Shown one piece after another: positions 1 to 7,751 of a DNA stretch of 8,331 bases. The DNA is from JAZDGL01 sp043806975 (GTDB lineage Bacteria > Patescibacteriota > Minisyncoccia > CAYZDR01). Numbering within the stretch: the stretch's first letter is position 1; every line of letters starts with the position of its first letter. The DNA lies in assembly GCA_043806975.1 (NCBI GenBank), contig JAZDGL010000022.1:1-8331 (forward strand). Direction: 5' to 3'. Made by a program: the position numbers and the translations under genes. The notes below the pieces were generated by a model that was not told the origin of the DNA, did no database searches, and was given only the letters and a program-made list of their open reading frames with translations.

Positions 1-209
1 TTCCGCCCGATGAAATCCAGCTAATTTTTGGGGCTAAGGACACGGCTACCCCGCCACAATTACTACTAGATAAAATTTCAAGCGTGGAATTAAAAAACCG
101 TTTTGCTATTATAGAAAACGGCGATCACAATATTGGGCAAAGCCATTTTAGAGAGATTAGGGAAATAACAAGAAAGTTTTCTGAGAAGCGCATTGAGCGC
201 TTTTTTTAA
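1..209 (+). CDS. alpha/beta hydrolase, C-terminal fragment (partial)
   Basis: The frame beginning at base 3 is open from the window edge to a TAA at 207-209, giving about 68 residues of a C-terminus. The fragment has the usual end of an alpha/beta hydrolase: a strand followed by a turn with an acidic residue (IFGAKDTATPP, where the D is the likely catalytic acid), then about 30 residues later a GDHN segment whose His fits the catalytic histidine, then a closing helix. The nucleophile elbow lies off the window, so the substrate class cannot be told. The fold call rests on this Asp/His spacing and context, not on the whole protein. The gene converges on the R-M operon, whose last stop is 32 bases away. 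An intrinsic terminator overlaps the stop codon, so the gene is transcriptionally separate from the R-M genes. Confidence 0.6.
   Translation, partial: PPDEIQLIFGAKDTATPPQLLLDKISSVELKNRFAIIENGDHNIGQSHFREIREITRKFSEKRIERFF
186..207 (+). terminator. rho-independent terminator of the hydrolase gene
   Basis: AAGCGC (186-191) and GCGCTT (197-202) form a perfect 6-bp stem around a 5-base loop. The stem can be extended at its base by A-U and G-U pairs, and it is followed by an unbroken run of T to 207. The last sense codons form the hairpin, and the TAA begins at the end of the T run. In the other direction no T run follows the hairpin, so it does not look like an efficient terminator for the converging res gene. 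Confidence 0.8.
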
Positions 210-241
210 TTAATTCGACTATTGATTTATATATATTCAGA

Positions 242-3160
242 TTAAAACAATTTTTTCTTTACATTCGCCTCTGTAACTTTTGCCAATTGGCAAATTTCAT
301 CAATTGACGCATTATTGTCACTTAACCCATAAAAGTGGGTTTCACCGAGAAGAATATATTCCCAAATGCGACCCATTCTATCTTCCAGATTCAGTTTATT
401 GATTCTGCTAATCCAACCCAATGTCGCCAGCTGTTTTTGCTTAACATTCGGATCATTCAAATCTTTATCCGATTTGGTTTCTACCAAATAAATTTTGTCA
501 GCAGTTTTTATTATAAAATCAGGATAATATAAAGACAATAAACCGTCAGTTCTAATGTAATTTATGCTAGCAAAGTTGTGGTTATATTCGCTTACTTTTA
601 TCATCGCCTCAACATTGCTATCCCGATCGGAATATTCCAATAATGCTTTTTCGAATTCTCCTTTATTAGAAGGATACGGCAGCCGCCCATAGATTGTTTT
701 GGTGATTTCCAAAGAATAATTTTTACGGACCATTAAATTCGGGACTTCCGAAAAATAATGTTTTTCTATTTTCGCACTGCTTACTTCAACATTTTTTTGC
801 ATTTCATCAATAACTTTAGCAATTTCTTTTATAATATGCTGCGTAACAATACCATTTTTTAAAAGCAAAATTTTCCAATTATTTTCCACAAATGGATCAA
901 AAGATTTTTTAAAAAGTTTGGTTCGTATATATTTATCAACCGCCTTTACCACCTCGAGATTATTAATTTGCATCACAGGGAAAGACTTGGTTTTTCGAGC
1001 GCTTACCCGCGCCATGCGATTTACTACAATATTTAAAACTTTTTCTAAATACTCGTTGTAGCTTTGAGATTTAAACAAACTGCCATTTACAATATACTCG
1101 CCAAATCGAGTTTTCATTGTTAACTCTTCCGAAACAAAACTTTCTCCATCGGATTTAAAAAATCTTTTTAAATCGTCTATCGTAAAAGCGGTGAACGGCT
1201 CTAATTTTTCAACAGAAACTTCTCCGGAAATCAACTCTTCTTCGGATTCTTTAATTATAAAAGGCCAAAATAGATCATATTTTTTATAGTCATTTTTTAG
1301 CTCCGCTTTTATAATATCGCCCAATATATCGCCTCTGTCTTTAGGATTTTTCTCAAGCTCGCCAATCAGCCCCTCGCTTAGCAGATCATTATAAAACTGG
1401 ATAAATGATGGGTGTTCAATTATAGTCAATAAATCAATGTAGCTGTTTGGCTCCCTCTTTTCAATCAAAAGCCGCTGAATATTGTCTTGTCTGATTTCAT
1501 TAAATTCTTTTTCTCGCCACATCAAACGCAAACCTCGTCCAATTGTCTGCTCAAGTAAAATTGGCGCGGCGGTCGAACGAAGCGGAACAATAACGCAAAT
1601 ATTGCTGACATCAAAGCCTTCTCTTAACATTAAAACGGAAACAATTATTTTAGGAGTTTTGTTTTTATCGATATTAAATAATTTTTGCTTTAATTCCAGC
1701 CATTCTTTTTCCGGAATTTCTCCTTTCTTGCTAGAATCCACCCTCATTACATCGTCATTTGAATATCCTTCGGAAATTAAAAACTCCGTTACAAATGGCG
1801 TAACATTAGTATCCTCGCACATAATAAGCATCTTTGGATATTTATTTGAGATTCCATTTTTGTCTTTTGTAAAATTAACAAAGTGTTCTTCAAGAAGTTT
1901 TAATTTATTTAATCCGGCTCGAATCATCAATTTTTGCCCATCCGACAAGCCAATTACTTTGTTTCCCTCTCTTATGGCGTTATAATCCAAAGATAAATCG
2001 GTTAGTTCTTTTCTTTTATCAATCGCGATAGTTTTAACCAACCCCTTTCTGATTGCATTTTTTAAATCAAAGTTTACAATAATATGCGGAAAATAATGTT
2101 TTATTCTTTTTTGGCCGCTTCCGGTTACATCATACGGAGTTGCCGAAAAGTCAATTTGGATAAATTTATCGCCTTTGTTTTTAGCAATTTTATTTAAGCT
2201 TTTTTGCCACTCAACCTCTTTAACTTCCCCATAAACTTTATTTTCATGAATATGATGCGCTTCATCATTTATTATCATCAAATCAGACAGCTCGGATAAA
2301 AAATCTATTTCTCTTCCGCTTAAATAATTCGCATCCAAAGAATCAAGATTATTTCCTCCGGACACACCGGGACGAATCGGCAAAAGATCTTTCATAATAG
2401 AATCCGGCTCATCAAGCGGAGAATTATTTTCCTCCTCTTTTTCCTCCCTTTCCATAAACAAGTGCCAGTTTGCAATCGCTATAATTCCATCACCGGTTAT
2501 TTTGGTTGCGATATCCTGTTTTTTGGCTACACTATTTTGGATAAACCCAAAAACATCATCGCGATATTGCGGAGGTATAAATAAATCTTTGAATTTAAAA
2601 AAATCAGATTCCTCAAATTGCCTTTCCTGATTTTGATTTTCTTTTCCAAGATAAGCATCAAGAAGCCGATCGTAAACGATAATCCCCGGAGCGACCAAAA
2701 GAAAATTTTTGGTAAAGCGGCCGGATTTTTCGTTTTCATATTTTGCGTTTAAATATTGCCAGATAAGCAAGGCGTGCATCACCCAAGTTTTTCCAGTTCC
2801 CGTTGCCATTTTTATGGCATATTTTGGAATTTCATATTTTGCTTTTTTAAGTTCCGTGATGTCAATTTCCGCCAATCGCTCAAACTCAATATTCTCATAC
2901 ACTTCTTTTACGCTTTTTGTTTTTAATACTTCATGCAAATAAACAGCATTCAAAATTGCTTGTTTCTGCCCTTCGTGAAAATTAATATGGCGCGTTTGAA
3001 TATGCGGCTCTTTAAACCAAAATTTCAAAAGATCTTGAGTAACTAAAGAAACTCTTGATAGCATTTCCCCGCTTTCCCAAGATTCATTCGCTTTTTTTGA
3101 TATTGTTTCGGCTAATTTCAAGGGGATGTCCCTTGTGCCGATGCTGATTGGCGATGGCAT
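242..3160 (-). CDS. res: type III restriction enzyme, Res subunit (helicase-nuclease)
   Basis: 972 residues, close to the usual size of type III Res (EcoP15I-like). Superfamily 2 translocase motifs occur in order: Walker A ATGTGKT (119-125), Walker B/DEAH (299-302), SAT (339-341), motif V LREGFDV (512-518) and motif VI EQTIGRGLRL (537-546). The C-terminus carries a PD-(D/E)xK endonuclease core: P880-D881, then E894-T895-K896 after a strand pair. In this family Res, bound to Mod, uses ATP to move or slide along DNA and cuts after meeting a second complex on unmodified DNA. Every expected motif is present and the frame is unbroken, so the nuclease is probably active. The ATG at 3160 lies 3 bases after the rhuM stop and has no obvious Shine-Dalgarno sequence, suggesting translational coupling. 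It is the last gene of the operon, and no terminator for it is visible before the convergent hydrolase gene. Confidence 0.95.
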   Translation of the reverse strand: MPSPISIGTRDIPLKLAETISKKANESWESGEMLSRVSLVTQDLLKFWFKEPHIQTRHINFHEGQKQAILNAVYLHEVLKTKSVKEVYENIEFERLAEIDITELKKAKYEIPKYAIKMATGTGKTWVMHALLIWQYLNAKYENEKSGRFTKNFLLVAPGIIVYDRLLDAYLGKENQNQERQFEESDFFKFKDLFIPPQYRDDVFGFIQNSVAKKQDIATKITGDGIIAIANWHLFMEREEKEEENNSPLDEPDSIMKDLLPIRPGVSGGNNLDSLDANYLSGREIDFLSELSDLMIINDEAHHIHENKVYGEVKEVEWQKSLNKIAKNKGDKFIQIDFSATPYDVTGSGQKRIKHYFPHIIVNFDLKNAIRKGLVKTIAIDKRKELTDLSLDYNAIREGNKVIGLSDGQKLMIRAGLNKLKLLEEHFVNFTKDKNGISNKYPKMLIMCEDTNVTPFVTEFLISEGYSNDDVMRVDSSKKGEIPEKEWLELKQKLFNIDKNKTPKIIVSVLMLREGFDVSNICVIVPLRSTAAPILLEQTIGRGLRLMWREKEFNEIRQDNIQRLLIEKREPNSYIDLLTIIEHPSFIQFYNDLLSEGLIGELEKNPKDRGDILGDIIKAELKNDYKKYDLFWPFIIKESEEELISGEVSVEKLEPFTAFTIDDLKRFFKSDGESFVSEELTMKTRFGEYIVNGSLFKSQSYNEYLEKVLNIVVNRMARVSARKTKSFPVMQINNLEVVKAVDKYIRTKLFKKSFDPFVENNWKILLLKNGIVTQHIIKEIAKVIDEMQKNVEVSSAKIEKHYFSEVPNLMVRKNYSLEITKTIYGRLPYPSNKGEFEKALLEYSDRDSNVEAMIKVSEYNHNFASINYIRTDGLLSLYYPDFIIKTADKIYLVETKSDKDLNDPNVKQKQLATLGWISRINKLNLEDRMGRIWEYILLGETHFYGLSDNNASIDEICQLAKVTEANVKKKLF

Positions 3161-3163
3161 GAG

Positions 3164-4090
3164 TTAAGATAATTTCTTTTGATTATATTTTTCCAAATTT
3201 TCTCTGACAATTTTTTCCATTTCCAGATGTGAAACACCTCCGGCGTTATCTAAAATTTCCTTATCATTCAAAACCAGAAAACCATCCAGCTTTTCAATCC
3301 AATTTTTCATATACATTACTCTTTTTTCCACGCTTTGCAACTCCGCAAAAGACAAAAATTGTTCAACCAACAAATTCAGCCTTTTTAACTCCAGCTCTTC
3401 CAAATAATTCTTGGCGATTTGCGCCTGATCTCTGGTAATTATTTCTCCTTTCCAATTCGTAAGCCCCAAATTTTCTTTTTCAAAATCAATCCTTTGTGTA
3501 ATAATTTCCGCGGCGGTAAATCCGGTAATCGCGTAATGAAATTTATTCTGCACTGTCGCAAAAAATCTCTGCGCATAATCGGTTTTTGGATTGTAATCAA
3601 CGCTTGTCGCAAAAACATCCCTCACTTTTTGATAAAAATTCGCCTCCGAAGTCCTGATTTTTCTGATTCTTTCTTCCCATTCTTCAAAATATGATTTTTT
3701 CACTCCTCCTTCTGCCAATCTCTCATCATCCATAACAAAACCCTTTATTATATATTCTTTTAATTTCTGCGTCGCCCAGATGCGGAATTGGGTACCGCGA
3801 AGAGATTTCACACGATAGCCTACAGAAATAACGACATCTAAATTATAGAAATTAGTCGGCTTAGTAGAAAATTCGGAATTTCCGATTTTTCTCACAGATT
3901 CAACTTCATTTAGCTCTTTTTCAGCATAAATATTCAAAATATGCTCATTTATAGTAGATTTTGCTTTATCAAAAAGCTCAGCCATTTGGTCTTGTGTAAG
4001 CCAAACTGTCTCATCATCAAGACGGACATCAATTTTCGTCCGACCGTCTTCGGTATTATAGATTATGATTTTATTGTTTTTTTCGTCCAT
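3164..4090 (-). CDS. RhuM-family protein
   Basis: 308 residues, recognised as the RhuM (virulence RhuM, Salmonella SPI-3) family. An N-terminal helix-turn-helix-like part (about 29-51, WLTQDQMAELFDKAKSTINEH) suggests nucleic-acid binding. It is followed by the family-typical stretch FYNLDVVISVGYRVKSLRGT (81-100), then FRIWATQKLKEYIIKGFVMDDERL (102-125). The C-terminal half is mainly helical with a long charged helix at about 222-262. The biochemical function of the family is not settled. Its members are often found inside type I and type III R-M operons, as here between mod and res. It starts at ATG 4090, 38 bases after the HEPN gene stop, and ends 3 bases before res. No Shine-Dalgarno sequence is visible. 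The length is normal for the family and no defects are seen. Confidence 0.88.
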   Translation of the reverse strand: MDEKNNKIIIYNTEDGRTKIDVRLDDETVWLTQDQMAELFDKAKSTINEHILNIYAEKELNEVESVRKIGNSEFSTKPTNFYNLDVVISVGYRVKSLRGTQFRIWATQKLKEYIIKGFVMDDERLAEGGVKKSYFEEWEERIRKIRTSEANFYQKVRDVFATSVDYNPKTDYAQRFFATVQNKFHYAITGFTAAEIITQRIDFEKENLGLTNWKGEIITRDQAQIAKNYLEELELKRLNLLVEQFLSFAELQSVEKRVMYMKNWIEKLDGFLVLNDKEILDNAGGVSHLEMEKIVRENLEKYNQKKLS

Positions 4091-4128
4091 TGGTTTTATT
4101 CGATGATAGTTAACAAATGATAAAATCT

Positions 4129-4857
4129 CTAATCTTTAAAAATTTCATCTACCTGTATATTTTCGTCTTCTATGGTCAGTAGGCTTATTATTTTTGATTG
4201 ATTGATTAGTGAATTATATTTTATAACCAGTTGTTCTAATAAATCTATCGCATTATATAAATCTTGAACATGAACATTTATTTTAGGTTTTCCTTTCTCA
4301 AAATGTGCGCCCCTTTTGTTTCTATATTTGGCCAAACTTACTATTGATTGCCTTTTTGTACCAAACCTTAAACCTCTAATTGCTTTTCTGATTTTATTTA
4401 TATCTTCATTAATTTTTTGACAGCTCAGCAATTTATTATTTATTGAAAATTGCTTAAAGTCAACGACAGCAATGTATTCCATTTGCTTTGGATATTTTTT
4501 AATAAACTTATTCAGATGAAAAATATTTTTATTTTTTTTGATATCTTGAAGTAAATTAACTAAACTTTCAGCTTCATTCTTTTTGTTCTTATTGTTATTT
4601 TTATTTTTATTTTTATTCTTGTTATTTTTCGTTCTTTTTTTGATACCCTCCACCTGTTTACATACATTTACAACAGCTAAAACCTGATAATTTTTTGCAA
4701 TAAAAAACAAAAAGTCATTTGATTTGTTGACATTTTTGCTTCTTTCGATGTGCTCTTGATATTTTTCAAAATAATATTTATCTTTAACAAGCTGGCTTAT
4801 CTCATTTTTAATAATTTCAAACCGATTTCGTATTTTTTGAATTGTCATTTTTTCCAT
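4129..4857 (-). CDS. AbiU2-like HEPN-domain protein (candidate RNase)
   Basis: 242 residues, mostly helical. Near the C-terminus is the HEPN signature Rx5H as R179-N180-K181-R182-G183-A184-H185, with the polar Asn directly after Arg typical of catalytic HEPN RNases. The helix VQDLYNAIDLLEQLVIKYNSLI follows. The N-terminal helices, with a long pair at 5-40 and then FFIAKNYQVLAVVNVCKQVEG (51-71), resemble the AbiU2 type of HEPN. A low-complexity Lys/Asn tract at about 73-93 separates the halves. If the family assignment holds, the protein would be a metal-independent RNase used in abortive infection or defence. The ATG at 4857 lies 2 bases after the mod stop. It is preceded by a strong purine-rich ribosome site inside the last mod codons (GAGGAGGGGAGG, 5-base spacing), which favours it over the ATG at 4848. 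The gene is clearly more AT-rich than mod. It could also be a catalytically dead, structural HEPN protein. Confidence 0.6.
   Translation of the reverse strand: MEKMTIQKIRNRFEIIKNEISQLVKDKYYFEKYQEHIERSKNVNKSNDFLFFIAKNYQVLAVVNVCKQVEGIKKRTKNNKNKNKNKNNNKNKKNEAESLVNLLQDIKKNKNIFHLNKFIKKYPKQMEYIAVVDFKQFSINNKLLSCQKINEDINKIRKAIRGLRFGTKRQSIVSLAKYRNKRGAHFEKGKPKINVHVQDLYNAIDLLEQLVIKYNSLINQSKIISLLTIEDENIQVDEIFKD
4579..4641 (-). repeat. hexanucleotide-like AT microsatellite coding a Lys/Asn tract
   Basis: Within the HEPN gene, tandem 6-base units (TTATTT type on the plus strand, with interruptions) encode alternating Lys and Asn, residues about 73-93. The unit length is a multiple of three, so slippage would lengthen or shorten a linker without shifting the frame. 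Confidence 0.75.
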
Positions 4858-4859
4858 TT

Positions 4860-6767
4860 TTACCTCCCCTCCTCAACCACAATACTTTCAAAACCAAAAA
4901 CATCAACCGCTTTAACGCAGACTTTTCGACCTTGCTTTTTTGGCACAATCAGCTGCGTTTTGGTTATAACATGATATGGGTCGCTGTCGTTTTCTTGATT
5001 TTCTCTGTAATCCTGCCATTTGCTTCTAAAAGTTTCGCCGTCATAATCCGGATCAATGCTCCAATATTCAATGAGTGACAAAGGATCTTTTGCGATTAGC
5101 TCTTTCAGTTTTTCTTTGTCTTTCTCGTCAAGCGGAATGTTATCCGGCGAAAGCAAAACATAATTATCAAGCTCAATATTTATTTTTTCTTCTGTTTCAG
5201 AAATTGATTCAATCACAATCGGTTTTATGGTTAAATACTGCAGCGATGAAAATTTTATTTTCCCGCTATCCACAAGATCTTTGTAACTCGCTTTGGTTTT
5301 TAATTTATCCAGCAAATCCGGAGGAATAACCAAAACTTCCAGTTTATTATCTCCCAATAATTGGATTGCCTCCGTAATATCATAAGTAAAATTCCAGCCC
5401 AGGACGATAACTTTATTCCAGCCGCCCATAAAAGAATTTCTGTATTCTCCCGCCTTTCTCAAGGTCGCCAATCCGGTTAATTTATTTGGAGAATCCACCA
5501 TTACCAAGGTTCTGCCGTCTTTTATATAGCCGAGATTTCTGTTTGGATTTTGATCATCAACAAATGGAATTGCGCCGTAAAGCTGCAAAACAATATGCGC
5601 CAAATCTCCGACCCGCTTATAAAGTTTTGAAGAAGCAAAAGCCTCTTTTTGGTAATCTCCGATTGACTGGTACAAAAACGGCTTCGCATTTTGATCAATC
5701 AATCTCTTGCGCATAACCAAATTTGCCGGCTTCCCAAGATCCGACATAATCCACCTGCGATTCAATTTTTCCGCCACCGCGCCAGTTGTACCGGACCCGG
5801 CAAAAAAATCAGCGATAATTGAATTTTCATTAGAGGAGGCTTTAATAACTCGTTCAATCAACGCCTCTGGCTTTTGAGTGCTATACCCTTGATTTTCTTT
5901 CGCATTATGTCTTACATAAAAAATATCATCCCAAACCGAAGTAAATAGCACACCATCAGGCATATAATTTATCCATTCGTATTCACTACCATCAGGTTTT
6001 TTTCTTTTTGTTATTTGATATCTTCTCCCTTCGCTATCTATAAGGCTATAATCTTTATCTCGTTTAAGAGGTTTTGTTACTCTATTGAAAAATCTTTCGT
6101 CTCCTTTAGAATAACGGAAAATTGCATTATGCGAATTCTGAAAATCTTTAATAGGATTACTCCCAACTGCTCCATAATTCCAAACAATCTCGTTTCTAAA
6201 ATTCTCCTTCCCAAAAACATCATCCAACAAAATCTTTACATAATGCCCCACATGCCAGTCAATATGCACATAAATAGACCCCTTTTCGGAAAGCAGTTCC
6301 CTCATCAAAACAAGCCGCGGATAAAGCATTTTCAAATAAGAAACCGTGCCGTCTTTCCAAGTATCCGCGTAAGCAAACTGCTCAATAACAGTCGGCTTCT
6401 GTTCCAAATCCACGCCCGGCAAAGTTACTTTTGTCCTATAATCCGCCTTGCTGTCAAAAGGCGGATCAATATAAATCAAATCAATTTTTCCCCGCATAGA
6501 CGGCAGTCCGGATTCTTTATCTCCCGCCAAAAGCGCCTGCATAACAAGCAAATTATCCCCGTAAACCAGCCGATTCATCCATTCCATCTCATTTTCCCGC
6601 GGCATTCTTCCACTAAAAATCCCGTTTGAATCTTTAGACGGCAAAACCAGCTCGTTTGTCTGCAAAGCCAGCTTGCTTGATCCCGATAATCTTTCCAATA
6701 TTTTCTCAACTTCCTTTTTCCCCTCATCAACAATCTTTGGAAGCTCGTAAATTAGAGAATTTTTCAT
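4860..6767 (-). CDS. mod: type III DNA methyltransferase, Mod subunit
   Basis: 635 residues from the chosen start (MKNSLIYELP), the usual size of type III Mod. The catalytic motif YIDPPF (DPPF at 101-104) precedes motif X (STQKPEALIERVI, 296-308) and the AdoMet-binding motif FFAGSGTTG (321-329). This beta-class order is typical of N6-adenine (less often N4-cytosine) methyltransferases. The target-recognition region should lie between motif IV and motif X, about residues 190-290, and the recognised sequence cannot be read from it. A long C-terminal part (about 350-635) follows the methylase core, with a strand-rich segment NKVIVLGWNF (451-460) and an end rich in Asp/Tyr. Mod methylates host sites and supplies DNA recognition to Res. 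The frame runs upstream to 6869, but that start would overlap the preceding gene by 79 bases. ATG 6767 falls 23 bases after that gene and starts a Mod-like N-terminus. Confidence 0.95.
   Translation of the reverse strand: MKNSLIYELPKIVDEGKKEVEKILERLSGSSKLALQTNELVLPSKDSNGIFSGRMPRENEMEWMNRLVYGDNLLVMQALLAGDKESGLPSMRGKIDLIYIDPPFDSKADYRTKVTLPGVDLEQKPTVIEQFAYADTWKDGTVSYLKMLYPRLVLMRELLSEKGSIYVHIDWHVGHYVKILLDDVFGKENFRNEIVWNYGAVGSNPIKDFQNSHNAIFRYSKGDERFFNRVTKPLKRDKDYSLIDSEGRRYQITKRKKPDGSEYEWINYMPDGVLFTSVWDDIFYVRHNAKENQGYSTQKPEALIERVIKASSNENSIIADFFAGSGTTGAVAEKLNRRWIMSDLGKPANLVMRKRLIDQNAKPFLYQSIGDYQKEAFASSKLYKRVGDLAHIVLQLYGAIPFVDDQNPNRNLGYIKDGRTLVMVDSPNKLTGLATLRKAGEYRNSFMGGWNKVIVLGWNFTYDITEAIQLLGDNKLEVLVIPPDLLDKLKTKASYKDLVDSGKIKFSSLQYLTIKPIVIESISETEEKINIELDNYVLLSPDNIPLDEKDKEKLKELIAKDPLSLIEYWSIDPDYDGETFRSKWQDYRENQENDSDPYHVITKTQLIVPKKQGRKVCVKAVDVFGFESIVVEEGR
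4863..4874 (-). promoter_or_regulatory. Shine-Dalgarno site of the HEPN gene
   Basis: GAGGAGGGGAGG on the minus strand lies within the last codons of mod (Glu-Glu-Gly-Arg) and ends 5 bases before ATG 4857. It is the only strong ribosome-binding sequence at a gene start in this operon, and it decides the start codon. Confidence 0.7.
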
Positions 6768-6790
6768 TTGGATTTTAATTGAAATATTGT

Positions 6791-7135
6791 TTAATATGCG
6801 ATATGTGTAAATTTTTCCTCTTTTCCATCTATAAAAAGAGATAATTTTTTGCTTTTTTCCGTATCCCAAGCAACCACAATCATATGCGCTTTATCTTTAA
6901 ACAGCGCAGAAACATCGATTTCAACATCAGTCCGCCCTTTCCCTAAAATTACATGAAAACATTTTAGTTTATTATCGTCATCTTTTACTATAAATAAACT
7001 GCCGTCATTTTTAATAATATTAATCAGAACGGTTGGCTTATTATCACTCCAATCCAATTGATCTTCTCTTACCCAGAAACCCAAACTTCCAATTTTTAAA
7101 TTTAAATCATTTGGGGTTGAACTTTGTGATTGCAT
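6791..7135 (-). CDS. small LamG/concanavalin A-like domain protein
   Basis: 114 residues that look like a single, slightly short LamG-type jelly-roll. An early strand GSLGFWVRE (16-24) matches the family's 'sFWvk' start. Beta-rich middle strands follow (SLFIVKDDDNKLKCF, 46-60). A late HMIVVAWDTEKSKKLSLFIDGKE (84-106) matches the family's 'WhhiavtwD...l.LYiDGk' pattern. No signal peptide or membrane segment is seen, so it should be cytoplasmic, which is unusual for LamG domains that mostly bind sugars or proteins outside the cell. The ligand is unknown. It starts 11 bases after the upstream membrane-protein gene and ends 23 bases before mod, without a visible ribosome site, so it is very likely cotranscribed with the R-M genes. 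The fold call rests on pattern only. It is not a known part of type III R-M systems. Confidence 0.6.
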   Translation of the reverse strand: MQSQSSTPNDLNLKIGSLGFWVREDQLDWSDNKPTVLINIIKNDGSLFIVKDDDNKLKCFHVILGKGRTDVEIDVSALFKDKAHMIVVAWDTEKSKKLSLFIDGKEEKFTHIAY

Positions 7136-7146
7136 ATTTTTAATGA

Positions 7147-7407
7147 TTATAAATTATTTAATATATCCTTATTTTCTTTATCTGAAATAAAGATATTTTG
7201 AATATTGCTTTTAATGTCTATGTTTACAACGCCATTATTATCAAATTTTTGATAATAAATTGGAGCAAAATTATTAAATTTTACGCTTATTTTATTAAAA
7301 ATTTTTTTACCGCCCCAAATTATACCCGCAATTCCGCAAATACCAATAATATCAGCAAAAAATCCTAACAAAATTTGGATATTTTTGAATTCAATTTCCC
7401 AAAACAT
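7147..7407 (-). CDS. small single-span membrane protein, unknown
   Basis: 86 residues. One hydrophobic segment spans about 10-32 (IQILLGFFADIIGICGIAGIIW) and is followed directly by basic residues (GGKKIFNKISVK), so by the positive-inside rule the C-terminal part should face the cytoplasm. The rest (about 45-86) is short, polar and strand-like, with many Asn and Ile. I do not recognise a family. The gene starts 13 bases after the zinc-ribbon gene and ends 11 bases before the LamG-like gene, all on one strand. Its position suggests that the small cluster may work at the membrane. It is very AT-rich. Being small and unrecognised it could be non-functional, but the hydrophobic segment and ordered spacing favour a real gene. 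Confidence 0.55.
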   Translation of the reverse strand: MFWEIEFKNIQILLGFFADIIGICGIAGIIWGGKKIFNKISVKFNNFAPIYYQKFDNNGVVNIDIKSNIQNIFISDKENKDILNNL

Positions 7408-7420
7408 ATATCTATTATTT

Positions 7421-7711
7421 TTATAATTTGATATTTTTTTTAATTTCCCCTATCCTCTCCAAACATTTCTCTCCCTCCCCTGTCTCCAAACACCTAACCA
7501 CTTTCCTCCTGCAATTCTTGCAAAAACCACGCAAAATAACATCATTATACTGATCATTCAGAAAAATTTCGTAGTCAACAATTGTAACAGTTTCATGCCC
7601 ATTAGCCAAACATTTGCTGCAAAAACAATTAGACAAAATCTTCTCGCGGAAAATTTTGCAATCCTCGCCTAAAATATATTTTAGATCATCTTCTGTGATT
7701 TTTGTCTCCAT
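7421..7711 (-). CDS. small zinc-ribbon-like protein, unknown
   Basis: 96 residues with eight cysteines. C31-x2-C34 and C64-x2-C67 are spaced as the two knuckles of a zinc ribbon, with a beta-hairpin-like stretch between them (HETVTIVDYEIFLNDQYND). C29, C74 and C83 could add to metal binding or be structural. The N-terminus is acidic, and the end is a lysine-rich helix. Zinc ribbons of this size bind nucleic acid or protein, and the target is unknown. It appears to be the first gene of the R-M operon. A promoter-like sequence ends about 8 bases before its ATG, and there is no Shine-Dalgarno sequence, so translation may be leaderless. Nothing seen links it directly to restriction apart from orientation and 13-base spacing to the next gene. 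Confidence 0.6.
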   Translation of the reverse strand: METKITEDDLKYILGEDCKIFREKILSNCFCSKCLANGHETVTIVDYEIFLNDQYNDVILRGFCKNCRRKVVRCLETGEGEKCLERIGEIKKNIKL

Positions 7712-7718
7712 CGTTTTA

Positions 7719-7747
7719 ATTTTACTTTAACAGGAGGGGAAAAGCAA
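7719..7747 (-). promoter_or_regulatory. sigma70-like promoter of the R-M operon
   Basis: On the minus strand TTGCTT (7747-7742) and TAAAAT (7724-7719) are separated by 17 bases. The -10 matches the consensus at 5 of 6 positions and the -35 at 3 of 6. Transcription would begin about 7 bases past the -10, at or next to ATG 7711, giving a leaderless or nearly leaderless message. This agrees with the missing Shine-Dalgarno sequence. Confidence 0.4.
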
Positions 7748-7751
7748 ATAA

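Noticed and set aside
1482..1985. Plus-strand open frame of 167 codons
   Set aside because: It is antisense to the conserved helicase part of res, and its composition (Ser/Phe/Ile-rich) is that of a shadow frame.
4129..4857. HEPN/MNT toxin-antitoxin pair
   Set aside because: No nucleotidyltransferase-like partner is next to the HEPN gene. Its neighbours are mod and RhuM.
6015..6629. Plus-strand open frame of 204 codons
   Set aside because: It lies opposite the catalytic half of mod, has no ribosome site and shows no recognisable protein features.
6768..6869. Longer N-terminus for Mod
   Set aside because: The extra 34 residues overlap the LamG-like gene by 79 bases and do not look like a Mod N-terminus. 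ATG 6767 fits the spacing.
7732..7739. Strong Shine-Dalgarno-like AGGAGGGG on the plus strand
   Set aside because: No ATG, GTG or TTG follows at a workable distance, and the next frame closes at once with TAA.
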